From Proteinivorax hydrogeniformans (lineage in GTDB: Bacteria > Bacillota > Proteinivoracia > Proteinivoracales > Proteinivoracaceae), in NCBI RefSeq assembly GCF_040515995.1, contig NZ_CP159485.1, positions 248,001 to 312,000 on the forward strand: 64,000 bases of DNA, written 5' to 3'. Below, piece by piece: positions 9,157-18,120 of the stretch. The notes under the pieces are model-generated. The model made no database searches and was not told where the DNA came from. It saw nothing but the letters and a program-made list of their open reading frames with translations. Made by a program: the position numbers and the translations under genes. The number at the start of each line of letters is the position of its first letter. The first letter of the stretch is position 1.

Positions 9157-10551
9157 ATGCTCTTAAACTATAAAAAGAACGTAAAAAACATCTTAGCAGG
9201 AAAACAGCCAAAAGTGAAGCAAGAGGAGTTAAAAGAACTACAAAATAAGTTGACACAACTAAACGAATTACAAGATAATATTATGGCATACACCTTAAAA
9301 GTAATTGAACTGAGCTCTTTTTTAGGAAACGTAGAAGTGGACATGGAACATCTATCTGGTAATTTACTAAATCTAATGAATCAGCTGACCACACAAACAG
9401 ACAAAACAGTGGCTTTTTCTCAAGAATCTAATGCATCAATGACAGAAATTGACAAAGCGTTAGATGAGAATGTTCAAACCGCAGAATTAATTTTAAAAAG
9501 TATAGAAGGTGTAGTGGATAACAACAAGAAAAACGAAGAAAACCTTAGTAAGATGGGGACCGTTTGTAACAAAGTGACATCTGAAAACTTAGAGGTAAAT
9601 AAAAACCTAAAAACCCTATTAGATGAGGTAAAAAAAATAAACGACATAATAGTAGTGATAGAAAATGTAGCAGATCAAACAAACCTACTGGCGCTAAACG
9701 CAAGCATAGAAGCTGCTAGGGCAGGGGAAGCAGGCAAGGGATTTTCTGTAGTATCAGAAGAGATCCGAAAACTTGCGGAAAATACCAAAGAACACCTGGC
9801 TAAATTTCAGGCATTTAAAGACGAGATAGAAAAAACCTCAGAAAACAGTATAGAAAGCATAGAAAGAACCAACAAATCAATGAAAGAGATACCAGAAGTG
9901 TCAAACTCTATCAAATCAATAATAGATAATAACTTTAAATCGATGCAAAAAGTTCAAGAAGATATGGAAATGTTTATGGCATCTTTTGAACAAATTAGTA
10001 GCTCCACTACCGAAGTAAGTAGCGCCGTAGACACCTTAACCAGCGAGACTGAAGAAATGTCTAAGCTTATATCAGTAATAGATGGGAATGTAGAGAAGGT
10101 TAGCAAAATCAAAGAAACCGTACATAAAAATGACACACAATTTATTGAACTAAACACAAAATACTACGAAAGATTCCTAGAATCTGAAAGTAGCATATCG
10201 TCACAGCAGCTTATTAACATTTTGGAAAATGCTAAAAACCACCATAGAACTTGGATGAAAACATTAAAACATATGATTGATGCAAAACAAGTAATGCCAC
10301 TTCAAATTGACAGCACTCGTTGCCAATTTGGCCACTTTTATAACTCCTTAAAAATTGAAGACCCTAAAATCAAAAAACTTTGGGAAAAAATTGATGATAT
10401 CCATAACAGCCTACACCAAACAGGTGGAGTAGTAATAGAGTTGATAAATTCAAACGAGCATAAAAAAGCAGAGGAAAAATATTATGCCACAAAAACAAAA
10501 TCTGAGGAAATGTTCAAACTGCTAGACCAAATAGTTGAAGTTAAAAGTTAA
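9157..10551 (+). CDS. Soluble chemoreceptor with C-terminal CZB zinc-binding domain
   Basis: A 464-residue chemoreceptor without membrane segments, so cytosolic. I place the start at ATG 9157, preceded by AAGGAGGTTTAAGACA; an upstream GTG at 9106 is in frame but has a poorer site. The N-terminal ~60 residues are a helical coil. A signalling domain follows with tip [20 protein letters not shown]. The last ~120 residues form a CZB domain: a His in HHRTWMKTL, the Cys in [11 protein letters not shown] and further His residues in IHNSLHQTG are the expected zinc ligands. Such receptors are reported to respond to zinc or oxidants and often control motility or c-di-GMP. No partner gene is adjacent. 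Confidence 0.93.
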   Translation: MLLNYKKNVKNILAGKQPKVKQEELKELQNKLTQLNELQDNIMAYTLKVIELSSFLGNVEVDMEHLSGNLLNLMNQLTTQTDKTVAFSQESNASMTEIDKALDENVQTAELILKSIEGVVDNNKKNEENLSKMGTVCNKVTSENLEVNKNLKTLLDEVKKINDIIVVIENVADQTNLLALNASIEAARAGEAGKGFSVVSEEIRKLAENTKEHLAKFQAFKDEIEKTSENSIESIERTNKSMKEIPEVSNSIKSIIDNNFKSMQKVQEDMEMFMASFEQISSSTTEVSSAVDTLTSETEEMSKLISVIDGNVEKVSKIKETVHKNDTQFIELNTKYYERFLESESSISSQQLINILENAKNHHRTWMKTLKHMIDAKQVMPLQIDSTRCQFGHFYNSLKIEDPKIKKLWEKIDDIHNSLHQTGGVVIELINSNEHKKAEEKYYATKTKSEEMFKLLDQIVEVKS

Positions 10552-10552
10552 T

Positions 10553-10598
10553 AAAAAGATAGGGCTGACTTAACATTAAAAGTTAGCCCTATCTTTTT
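10553..10598 (+). terminator. Terminator after the CZB chemoreceptor
   Basis: A stem AAAGATAGGGCT(G)ACT pairing with AGTTAGCCCTATCTTT and ending in a T run, directly after the stop codon. Confidence 0.85.
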
Positions 10599-10683
10599 AG
10601 ATTTTATCATCGTGAAAAAAATAAAAAACTGTAAGCGCCAGCTGACAGCCGGCAAAAACCATAACTGATGTCATAATAAAAGC

Positions 10684-11373
10684 TTAGATTTTAGCAAAAT
10701 CATTGTGAATCTTCCCATCTTTTATCTCAATAATTCGGTCGGTTTTCTCTGCAATCCGCTGATCATGAGTGATAATTACAAAAGTAGTTTTTAAGCTGCG
10801 GTTTAGTTCCCTTAACATTTCGTAGACTTTTTCGCTGGTGTCGGAATCAAGATTTCCCGTCGGTTCATCGGCCAAAACTATCTTAGGGCTATTAATAAGC
10901 GCTCGAGCAATAGCAGTTCGTTGTTGTTGCCCACCGGACATATTGCCCGCCAAATTATTTTTCACATCAGAAAGACCCACAAGGTCTAAAAGCTCATGAG
11001 CTCTTTTCTTTAACTTTTGATCAAAACCGTTACTTTTAATAAAATGAGGCATCAAGACATTTTCCAATGCGGTAAACTCTGGCAATAGATAATGAAACTG
11101 AAATATAAACCCCAAAGATTTATTGCGCAGCAAGGCAAGCTCTTTAGATTTTAACATAATGGTATCCACACCATCTATAAACACCTCACCAGAAGAAGGC
11201 TTATCTAGCGTCCCCATTATATTAAGTAAAGTACTCTTTCCGCTTCCAGACTGTCCGATAATCCCGTTAAAGGACTCCTTTTTTATACTCAAATCTAAAC
11301 TATACAAAACCTTGGTTTTAACAACCTTACCATATACCTTATCTATGTTTTTTAGCTCGATAATATTATCCAT
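10684..11373 (-). CDS. ABC transporter ATP-binding protein (MacB/LolD type)
   Basis: A 229-residue ATPase. Walker A is GQSGSGKST (about 38-46), the signature is MSGGQQQRTA, Walker B is IVLADEPTGNLDS and the switch His is in ITHDQ. The family drives FtsX-like permeases that move lipids, peptides or lipoproteins across or out of the membrane without a classical transport path. It is the third gene of a minus-strand operon. Its start overlaps the end of the permease gene by 8 bases, which implies translational coupling. Downstream, 10599-10683, there is no clear terminator for this strand apart from the shared stem at 10553-10598. Confidence 0.94.
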   Translation of the reverse strand: MDNIIELKNIDKVYGKVVKTKVLYSLDLSIKKESFNGIIGQSGSGKSTLLNIMGTLDKPSSGEVFIDGVDTIMLKSKELALLRNKSLGFIFQFHYLLPEFTALENVLMPHFIKSNGFDQKLKKRAHELLDLVGLSDVKNNLAGNMSGGQQQRTAIARALINSPKIVLADEPTGNLDSDTSEKVYEMLRELNRSLKTTFVIITHDQRIAEKTDRIIEIKDGKIHNDFAKI

Positions 11374-12529
11374 TTCTAATCACCTCAATCGGAGAAAGAC
11401 TCTTAGATTTTAAAGCAGGTACTAACGATGCAACCATCGAAGCCAAAATAGCTATCATGCCAGAAAATCCTATAAAATAAGGGTTTAGCACGATAGGCAC
11501 AACCGGTGTCCCATCTGGGTTTAAAGCAAAAGTAGAAAAACCATATAATAAACCTATACCTAATAAAATCCCCAGCAAACCACCGGCTAAACCTAGCAAA
11601 AAACCCTGGAAAAGGAAAATATAGCTAGCAGTTTGATCATTAATACCCATAGCTTTTAAAATACCCAGCTGCTTAGATTTTTGCAAAACAGTTATAGCCA
11701 GTACACTGGCAATTCCTAGCACAACAGATATAATAACGAAAAACTGGATCATAAAACTAGAGGTGCTTTGCCCCGCTAGGCCAGTTAACAGCTGTTGATT
11801 CTCTTTTTGCCAATTAGTGACTGTAGCAGCTTTTCCTTTCAATAGCTCACCAACCTGTGTAGCTTTTTCATCTGCTAAAAATGGGTCCTTTAGCTGAGCT
11901 TCTATAACACTTACCTCATCATCCTCAAACCCTAAAAAAGCTTGGACATCCTCTAAAGTAGCAAAAACCCAACTAGCGTTAATGTTTTCCACCTTAAAGT
12001 CAAAAAAACCTACTATGGTAAACATCTTATCCCCTTTTCCCGGCACAAATAAGGAGATTTCATCATTTATTTTGGCATCTAACTCATCAGCTAGGGTTTC
12101 TCCAATCAAAACCTCATACCTATCTTTAGGCACACCTCCATCGGTTATAAGAGGTACTATATCATAGATGAAGTTATCATCTATCGAGCTTACACCTTTT
12201 AGCACAACTGACATCTGTAACTCGTCAGATGCCAAAAAAGCACCTTGATTTATAGTTTTAGAAACTCCCGTAACATCATTAAAGTCTTTAGTCAACATAT
12301 CAACATAGCTATCACTGTTTTTTAGCGGCTTATTTTGGTCGCTAGCTGAAATACTCACATGCGCAGCACGACCTATGGTTGCATCTATTAAACTTGTTTG
12401 CAACCCTTCTATTAGAGACCCGATAAAAATCTGAACAGAAATGCCTATGGCAATACCTAAAACAATTAGCAACGTCTGTGACTTATTAGACAACAAAAAG
12501 CGGGCAGCTATTTTAAACGAAAGCCTCAT
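11366..12529 (-). CDS. FtsX/MacB-type ABC transporter permease
   Basis: A 387-residue permease with one N-terminal membrane helix (about 18-38), a ~210-residue extracellular MacB-like domain, and three C-terminal helices in the FtsX arrangement (around 260-285, 310-340 and 350-375). The ending SPIEVIRNG is typical of the family. It pairs with the ATPase whose start it overlaps by 8 bases. Its own start overlaps the end of the upstream cobalamin-binding gene by 4 bases (ATGA). Such transporters usually export antimicrobial peptides, lipids or lipoproteins; no substrate can be read from the sequence. Confidence 0.93.
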   Translation of the reverse strand: MRLSFKIAARFLLSNKSQTLLIVLGIAIGISVQIFIGSLIEGLQTSLIDATIGRAAHVSISASDQNKPLKNSDSYVDMLTKDFNDVTGVSKTINQGAFLASDELQMSVVLKGVSSIDDNFIYDIVPLITDGGVPKDRYEVLIGETLADELDAKINDEISLFVPGKGDKMFTIVGFFDFKVENINASWVFATLEDVQAFLGFEDDEVSVIEAQLKDPFLADEKATQVGELLKGKAATVTNWQKENQQLLTGLAGQSTSSFMIQFFVIISVVLGIASVLAITVLQKSKQLGILKAMGINDQTASYIFLFQGFLLGLAGGLLGILLGIGLLYGFSTFALNPDGTPVVPIVLNPYFIGFSGMIAILASMVASLVPALKSKSLSPIEVIRNG

Positions 12530-13209
12530 AGAACATTCTCCTTTACTTTTTTTAACTCTTTTAAAGAAAAAATATAATAATCAGCTAAGATTTGGTCTTT
12601 AACCTGAGAGGAATACTTGACTCCATAGCCCCCGACAACAAAGATAGGAGGGATTACACCTTGCATTAAACACGCCTCTTTCACATCAGCAATAAAATCT
12701 CGAAGTTTATGCAGGTGATAATAATTTGTGACACTTATGCACACCAAATTAGGCCTAAATGCTAACACAGCATCTAACGCCTCCTTACGCGGCGTATTTG
12801 CTCCGATAAAATTGGCATCAACCCCTAAACTAATTAAAAAATCTGTCACAATCCGCGCCCCAAGCTCGTGATACTCACCTTCTAGACAAAAACTAACGGC
12901 GCTACCATGTAACCCCTTAGCCTCACCTTGTTTAACAGCACAAGGATAACATAGCTCCACGCAGGTTCTAACCACCTGCGTTCGAAAATGCTCCTCCCAT
13001 ATAGGGATTTTTTGCGTTTTATGATTTGAGGCGATACCTTGAAGGCAGCTGCTAAAAACATCGGTATAAAGCCTTTCCAAACAAACATCACCACTTTTTA
13101 AATAATCAATGATAACATCAACAGCCCCTTGCTTATCCTTGCGCAAAAGAGCATCATTAAACTCACCATACAATTGACTTAGATCGCAATGGAAATTCTC
13201 CTTTGACAT
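12526..13209 (-). CDS. Cobalamin (B12)-binding domain protein leading an ABC transporter operon
   Basis: A 227-residue protein with no DNA-binding domain that I can see. Residues ~1-95 are helical, with WEEHFRTQVVRTC resembling the four-helix cap of B12 proteins that contain an EH motif. Residues ~100-225 look like a Rossmann-type B12-binding domain. The key signature reads EYHELGARIV, with Glu in place of the usual Asp in DxHxxG but the cobalt-ligating His kept, as in CarH-type photoreceptors. LGVDANFIGANTP and FVVGGYG fill the other conserved places. It is the first gene of the operon; RBS GGGGATTGGAGT. A role as a B12 or light sensor controlling the exporter is inference. Confidence 0.82.
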   Translation of the reverse strand: MSKENFHCDLSQLYGEFNDALLRKDKQGAVDVIIDYLKSGDVCLERLYTDVFSSCLQGIASNHKTQKIPIWEEHFRTQVVRTCVELCYPCAVKQGEAKGLHGSAVSFCLEGEYHELGARIVTDFLISLGVDANFIGANTPRKEALDAVLAFRPNLVCISVTNYYHLHKLRDFIADVKEACLMQGVIPPIFVVGGYGVKYSSQVKDQILADYYIFSLKELKKVKENVL

Positions 13210-13327
13210 ACTCCAATCCCCCTTTTTATGGAAAAAGTATCCTTAGATATATTTTGTTAATTATATCATAACCTAACAAAAACTGTGACTAAGAAGTTAC
13301 ATAAACTAAGGAAGATATAAAAATAGA

Positions 13328-13356
13328 TTGACATAAAGGAAAAACGATAATACTAT
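13328..13356 (+). promoter_or_regulatory. Sigma-A promoter of the GntR/ABC operon
   Basis: A -35 TTGACA at 13328-13333 and a -10 TACTAT at 13351-13356 with a 17-base spacer (a TATAAT lies 3 bases further on). The GntR operator lies just downstream. Confidence 0.75.
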
Positions 13357-13359
13357 AAT

Positions 13360-13383
13360 AGTGCACTAGATACATAGCGCACT
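13360..13383. promoter_or_regulatory. Probable YtrA-type GntR operator
   Basis: An inverted repeat AGTGCA-N12-CGCACT immediately after the -10 box. It closely resembles the AGTGTA-N13-TACACT operator known for Bacillus YtrA. The placement suggests that the first gene of the operon represses its own transcription by blocking the polymerase. Confidence 0.7.
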
Positions 13384-13417
13384 GCAGCAACAAAGGCGCT
13401 TGTTGGGAGGTGAAAAA

Positions 13418-13792
13418 TTGAATTTTGATAGTTCTAGGCCAATATACTTACAGATTATAGATTATATAAAAGCACAGATTATCAAAGGCGAGCTAAAAGC
13501 AGGTGATAAAATCCTATCTCAACGGGAGCTAGCCCAAAAACTTAAAGTAAACCCCAACACAGTACAACGAGCTTATAGAGAGATGGAAAACTATAACCTT
13601 ACAGAAACTCTAAGAGGCCAGGGAACATTTATAGTCGCTAGTAAAGATCTAAAGTCACAGCTTAAAAAAGAAATGGCAGAAGATATACTAAAAAGGTTTT
13701 TTATGGAAGTAGAATCTTTAGGATATAAAGACGAAGAAATTTTAGACTTGGTTAAACAATACCAAAGGCAAAAATGGGAGGGTTTTAAATGA
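13418..13792 (+). CDS. YtrA-family GntR transcriptional repressor
   Basis: A 124-residue regulator starting at TTG 13418, with GGGAGGTG six bases upstream; the in-frame TTG at 13400 would sit before this site and is less likely. The N-terminal winged helix is typical of GntR (PIYLQIIDYIKAQIIKGEL, QRELAQKLKVNPNTVQRAYR, GQGTFIV). The short helical C-terminal tail (about 75-124) marks the YtrA subfamily, which has no large effector domain. YtrA proteins repress ABC transporter operons that respond to cell-wall-active agents. The stop overlaps the ATPase start by 4 bases. Confidence 0.93.
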   Translation: MNFDSSRPIYLQIIDYIKAQIIKGELKAGDKILSQRELAQKLKVNPNTVQRAYREMENYNLTETLRGQGTFIVASKDLKSQLKKEMAEDILKRFFMEVESLGYKDEEILDLVKQYQRQKWEGFK

Positions 13793-14490
13793 TAGAACTA
13801 AAAGAAGTAACAAAAAAGTTTGGCAAAAAAAAGGCGCTAGATAATGTAACAACAAAAATTAACAAAGGAAAAATAACAGGGCTATTAGGCCCTAACGGCT
13901 CAGGAAAATCTACGATGCTAAAGCTTATTACCGACTTAAACAAACCTAGCTCTGGAAAGATACTAATAGATGGAGAAGAAATAGGAATAAAATCCAAAAG
14001 CAGAATTTCCTACCTGCCCGAGATAGACCACTTCTATCCTTGGATGAAAATTTCTGACGCCAAAAAGTTTGTCAAAACATTTTATAGCGACTGGCAGGAA
14101 GAAAGATACCAAGAACTTTTGCAGTTTTTAGAACTGGAGGAATCCATGAAAATTGATAAAATATCCAAAGGGATGAGAGCCAAGGCTAAACTTCTACTAT
14201 CCTTTTCAAGAAAAGCGGATATAGTTTTGCTAGACGAACCTTTATCAGGGATAGACATATTCACTCGCGAAAAAATCATAGAGACAATAATAAAAGATTA
14301 CAGAGCAGGGGAACAATCCATAATCATAACAACCCACGAAATAAAGGAAGTAGAAAATGTCATGGATGAGGCACTTTTTTTAAAAAATGGCAAAATAGCC
14401 CTACAAGGTGAAATTGAAAATCTAAAAGAAGAAAAAAACTTATCGTTGGTGGATTTAATGAGGGAGGTATACGGTAATGGAAAACAGTAA
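13789..14490 (+). CDS. ABC transporter ATP-binding protein (YtrB type)
   Basis: A 233-residue ATPase with Walker A GPNGSGKST (about 36-44), signature SKGMRAKAKLLLSF, Walker B IVLLDEPLSGID and switch His in ITTHE. The signature begins SKGMR rather than LSGGQ, as is usual in the ABC-2 subfamily that powers YtrB-like transporters. It overlaps the repressor gene by 4 bases and the permease gene by 14 bases, so the three genes form a tightly coupled operon. Confidence 0.94.
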   Translation: MIELKEVTKKFGKKKALDNVTTKINKGKITGLLGPNGSGKSTMLKLITDLNKPSSGKILIDGEEIGIKSKSRISYLPEIDHFYPWMKISDAKKFVKTFYSDWQEERYQELLQFLELEESMKIDKISKGMRAKAKLLLSFSRKADIVLLDEPLSGIDIFTREKIIETIIKDYRAGEQSIIITTHEIKEVENVMDEALFLKNGKIALQGEIENLKEEKNLSLVDLMREVYGNGKQ

Positions 14491-15289
14491 CTTTAAAAAA
14501 CTAATGATGCTTTTTAAAAAAGACTTAATGAACCTAAAGTTTGAAAGCTTGATCTTATTAGGATTGATCGTAGTTGGCTATAGTCTGATTATATTTAGAG
14601 TACAGGCTACAGACGATATGCTAAAAGCTGCAGTTATAGGCAACCTTAGCTTTTTGATATTTTTTGGAACTCTTTTAATAATTTTTATACGCTCCTTTAG
14701 TTTGGTCTCAAACGAATGGAAAAATAAAACCCTTTATATGATAATGCCGCTACCTGTTAAAGGTAAAACCATATTTTTATCTAAAATCATGGCTATAACC
14801 ACCCAAACAATAGTGATAAGCGGAATAAGTATGGCATTTTTAATAGCTGTTTGGACGACAATCATTGGGCTAGGCGAAGTTCAGCAAGCTTTAAACACAC
14901 TAATGGTAAATAGCAGTGAACTTATCAGCGAGTACAAAGGCGAGATAATTAAAGTAATTATTTTAGGATTTTTCTCATTTATAAGTTTAATTGTTACTGT
15001 GTTTTTTAGCAGTGTTGTGGGAAGAATGTTCAAAAAAATGTCTGGACTTATAACCTTTATAACCTTTTTACTCACAAATTACGCTATATCTAAAATAACC
15101 AGTATAACACATAGATTAATAGGAATTGAAACTAGCATTCAAACCAGCACAGCTTTTGACACCGTAGAAGCTAGCGTAGAAGTTTTCTCAATACAGCAGT
15201 TTTGGTTTTACAACATAACTACAGTAATTATTACCTTGGCACTGTTTTTTGCCACAACTTACCTTTACGACCAAAAAGTAGAGCTTTAA
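14477..15289 (+). CDS. ABC-2 type transporter permease
   Basis: A 270-residue integral membrane protein with about six hydrophobic segments (near 22-42, 55-78, 105-130, 155-182, 188-205 and 240-262), the layout of ABC-2 permeases. It contains the cytosolic helix pattern SLVSNEWKNKTLYMIMPLPV seen in these permeases. It starts inside the 3' end of the ATPase gene. With the repressor and ATPase it makes a transporter likely induced by envelope stress, by analogy with YtrABCDEF (inference). Confidence 0.9.
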   Translation: MENSNFKKLMMLFKKDLMNLKFESLILLGLIVVGYSLIIFRVQATDDMLKAAVIGNLSFLIFFGTLLIIFIRSFSLVSNEWKNKTLYMIMPLPVKGKTIFLSKIMAITTQTIVISGISMAFLIAVWTTIIGLGEVQQALNTLMVNSSELISEYKGEIIKVIILGFFSFISLIVTVFFSSVVGRMFKKMSGLITFITFLLTNYAISKITSITHRLIGIETSIQTSTAFDTVEASVEVFSIQQFWFYNITTVIITLALFFATTYLYDQKVEL

Positions 15290-15295
15290 AGAACC

Positions 15296-15365
15296 CCCGC
15301 TTACAAACCTTTATCTTGAACACTCAATTCAAAAATTATAGATTAAGGCAATAGTTGTAAGCGGG
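15296..15365. repeat. Long-range inverted repeat after the ABC operon
   Basis: The 11-base arms CCCGCTTACAA (15296-15306) and TTGTAAGCGGG (15355-15365) are 48 bases apart. The same CCCGCTT and AAGCGGG words form the terminator at 19259. It may be a terminator with a large loop or an insertion in one. Confidence 0.55.
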
Positions 15366-15463
15366 ACAGCAGCAAATAAAGGCCCGGCTGGCTTATCTAA
15401 CAGTCAGTGGGGCCCCCTAAAAGCTCTCACTTACTCAACCTAATCACTCCACTCTAGTAATAT

Positions 15464-15492
15464 TTGACAACGTTACCAAAGTGAAATATACT
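15464..15492 (+). promoter_or_regulatory. Sigma-A promoter of a chemoreceptor gene
   Basis: TTGACA at 15464-15469, a 17-base spacer and TATACT at 15487-15492, which is 55 bases before the TTG start of the following gene. Confidence 0.85.
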
Positions 15493-15546
15493 TGTAAAAT
15501 GTGAAAAATATATTAACCTCATCGATATAGCATAGGAGTGATAACC

Positions 15547-17571
15547 TTGAATATCCGCATAAAGCTTGTAGTTCTACCATTGTTGATAGTTCTAACAGTA
15601 ATATTCAGTCTTAATTTTTTCTCAAATCGAGTGCTAAGGCAGAGCCTAATTGAGGAGATGAGAACAGAAGGAGTGAATCTTTCTGGGCAAATAATAAGTA
15701 GAATAGCAGATAATTACAACGCACTAGAAGCTACAGAAGAAAACATAGAAGAACAAATCACCACCTTAGCTCAATTTATATCAGCAGCTGATATAAAAGA
15801 TAACCAAACCCTTACAGCTATTGCCGAAAGGTCAGAGGTAGCGGAAATCAACATTTACCAAAACGGAGAAATAGCTTACTCTTCGCATTCAAACAACATA
15901 GGACATACCCCAAAAGAAGATCAACCTATACATAGCTTTCTCACAGATGGACGTCGTGCTTTAATGGAAGATTTCACCCAAGACAGCTCTGGTAACCTTG
16001 TAAAATACGGAGCTATAAACACACAAGACTCCATTATACAAGTTGGAATAAAAGCAGAGGCATACCAAAACCTCTCCCAAGAGATGGGCTATAACCCGAT
16101 ACTTGAGGGACTAATTTTAGAAGAAGGTATAACATACGCCACACTAGTGGATGAGCATAACAAATCAATTGCTTCAGCAGGGATAGACCTTGCAGAAAAC
16201 GAGCTCGACAAGAGCATTTTAAGCGTTGCACTAGACGAAGATGGAGCAACTAACGACTGGCATTATGAGCAGCAGGATATAGAGATATTTGAAGTTATTC
16301 AGCCCCTATATGTAGAAGGATATAGCCAGATGCATGACGACGAGCTAGCTGGATTATTGCGTATAGGATTTTCTACAGAAGGCATAAACCAGACTATTGG
16401 CGAAACAATTTTGCAGGTAAGCTTAATAGGAGCTATAGCTTTTATAATCTTAGCTACAACACTTACGCTAATTACTTTTAGCATCACATCACCTCTAAAA
16501 ATCGTTACCGACAACATAGAAAAGCTGTCCAACTATGACTTAAACTCTATTGAAAATAGTAAAATAAAAAAATACGTTAAAAGAAAAGATGAAATAGGCA
16601 CTATCGCAAACTCGCTCACAAAAATGAACTCAAACCTTAAGACTTTGATAAAAGGAATTGCCAATAACTCACAAGGGATAGCTGCTTCATCTGAAGAGCT
16701 AACTGCCACAACCCAGCAGTCAGCCAGCTCAGCAGAAGAAATAACTAAAACAGTTGAAGAAATTGCCAGCGGGGCAACAGGACAAGCTGAAGATGCGGAA
16801 AAAGGCACAGTGGAAGTTGAGCAGCTAAACAATCTTATAGAAACAAACCAGCAGCTAGTTAGCAGCCTAAGTCAAGCTATAGAAGATATAGACAAGCTCA
16901 AAGATGAGAGCACCACCACTTTAGATGAACTGTTGGCAAATACACAGCAAAACAACCAAGCTTCAAACCTAGTGTATGACAACATCTTAAACACCAATGA
17001 AAGCACAGAAAAGATTGAAAGCTCCAGCGAACTAATCAAAGAAGTCGCAGATCAAACCAACCTACTTGCACTAAACGCTGCTATAGAAGCAGCAAGAGCG
17101 GGAGAAGCTGGCAAAGGCTTTGCAGTGGTAGCCGACGAAATAAGAAAGCTAGCAGAAAGATCTAATGAGTCAGCTACAGAAATATCGCAAATAATAACAG
17201 AGCTAAATACTAGAAGCCAAAACTCAGTGGAAGCCATGCATAAAGTGCAACAAGCCATCGAAAACCAAACAAGTAGCGTTCAATCAACAAACCAAAACTT
17301 TAACCAAATAAACGAAAAAGTAGAAACAGCTAAAAAGCATCTAAAACAAGTAGAAACATCCGGCAACACCATGAACGATAAAAAAGAACAACTAATAAAA
17401 ATAATACGCAATCTAGCCCAAATTTCTGAACAAAATGCAGCAGGAAGCCAACAGATAACAGCATCTATAGAAGGGCAGACAGAAGCAATCAAAGAAATAT
17501 CAAAGGCCAGCGAAGAACTAGCAAAAATATCAGAAAAAATGAGCCAAGACATAAATAAATTTAAGTATTAA
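15547..17571 (+). CDS. Methyl-accepting chemotaxis protein with Cache-like sensor
   Basis: A 674-residue chemoreceptor. I choose the TTG at 15547 because AGGAGTG lies six bases before it. TM1 is about residues 4-24, then an extracellular sensor of ~265 residues with two alpha/beta halves (segments ending [15 protein letters not shown] and [17 protein letters not shown]), as in dCache or related periplasmic domains. TM2 is about 290-312, followed by HAMP and a complete signalling domain with tip [20 protein letters not shown]. It ends INKFKY, like the endings SKFKI and AKFKL of the receptors at 2517 and 19780, which suggests they arose by duplication. Ligand unknown. Confidence 0.94.
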   Translation: MNIRIKLVVLPLLIVLTVIFSLNFFSNRVLRQSLIEEMRTEGVNLSGQIISRIADNYNALEATEENIEEQITTLAQFISAADIKDNQTLTAIAERSEVAEINIYQNGEIAYSSHSNNIGHTPKEDQPIHSFLTDGRRALMEDFTQDSSGNLVKYGAINTQDSIIQVGIKAEAYQNLSQEMGYNPILEGLILEEGITYATLVDEHNKSIASAGIDLAENELDKSILSVALDEDGATNDWHYEQQDIEIFEVIQPLYVEGYSQMHDDELAGLLRIGFSTEGINQTIGETILQVSLIGAIAFIILATTLTLITFSITSPLKIVTDNIEKLSNYDLNSIENSKIKKYVKRKDEIGTIANSLTKMNSNLKTLIKGIANNSQGIAASSEELTATTQQSASSAEEITKTVEEIASGATGQAEDAEKGTVEVEQLNNLIETNQQLVSSLSQAIEDIDKLKDESTTTLDELLANTQQNNQASNLVYDNILNTNESTEKIESSSELIKEVADQTNLLALNAAIEAARAGEAGKGFAVVADEIRKLAERSNESATEISQIITELNTRSQNSVEAMHKVQQAIENQTSSVQSTNQNFNQINEKVETAKKHLKQVETSGNTMNDKKEQLIKIIRNLAQISEQNAAGSQQITASIEGQTEAIKEISKASEELAKISEKMSQDINKFKY

Positions 17572-17588
17572 AATATACCTCAAATGCT

Positions 17589-17670
17589 ATTGCCTTCACT
17601 ACCCTTAATTAAGGCAATCAAATCCCCCTTATGTTAGATAGTAGACACTATCTAACATAAGGGGGATTTT
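17589..17670 (+). terminator. Double hairpin terminator
   Basis: A first hairpin has arms ATTGCCTT and AAGGCAAT (17589-17618). A very long perfect hairpin follows with 22-bp arms at 17621-17642 and 17647-17668 around the loop AGAC, then T-rich DNA. It separates the chemoreceptor from the PadR operon. Confidence 0.85.
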
Positions 17671-17707
17671 AATTTTGGCTAACCTGATATTTACTTAGAA
17701 AAATTTC

Positions 17708-17765
17708 TTGCTATTTATGTCACGCCGTGATATACTCGCATCATATACTATCACAACGTGACATA
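17708..17765 (+). promoter_or_regulatory. PadR operon promoter with two operators
   Basis: The promoter is -35 TTGCTA (17708) and -10 TATACT (17731) with a 17-base spacer. Two 17-base sites, TATGTCACGCCGTGATA (17716-17732) and TATCACAACGTGACATA (17749-17765), are reverse complements of each other except at the middle pair and are spaced 33 bases apart. One overlaps the spacer and -10, the other lies downstream. The ATGTCAC/GTGACAT words fit PadR-type operators, so self-repression is likely. Confidence 0.75.
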
Positions 17766-17787
17766 TATATTATCGGAGGTGACATAA

Positions 17788-18120
17788 ATGAATATCGACA
17801 AAATACTAAAAACATACCTGCCTATGACAGAGACAGCCTTCTATATATTGCTATCCCTTAAAGAGCCACGTCATGGATATGGCATAGTAAAACACGTAGA
17901 AAAACTTACAAACTCAAGGATTCGACTAGGTTCTGGCACAGTCTACGGAACATTAACTAAAATGCAGCGAGACGGTATTATCACAGTTTACGCCGATGAA
18001 AAACGCAAAACCATCTATGAAATAACAGACGTCGGCAAAAGCCTTATCCTAGAGGAAATCAAAAGGATAAAAGAGTTATACAAAAATGCCACAGAAAGCG
18101 AGGAAGACTTCAATGATTAA
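17788..18120 (+). CDS. PadR-family transcriptional regulator
   Basis: A 110-residue PadR-type winged-helix repressor; the start has TCGGAGGTGACATAA in front. The pattern ETAFYILLSLKEPRHGYGI, the segment LGSGTVYGTLTKMQRDG and the wing (KTIYEITDVGK) are standard. The short C-terminal helix places it in the small (subfamily 2) PadR group. It overlaps the following DUF2812 gene by 8 bases, a common pairing in Firmicutes where the regulator controls its membrane partner. Two matching operators sit in its own promoter. Confidence 0.93.
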   Translation: MNIDKILKTYLPMTETAFYILLSLKEPRHGYGIVKHVEKLTNSRIRLGSGTVYGTLTKMQRDGIITVYADEKRKTIYEITDVGKSLILEEIKRIKELYKNATESEEDFND

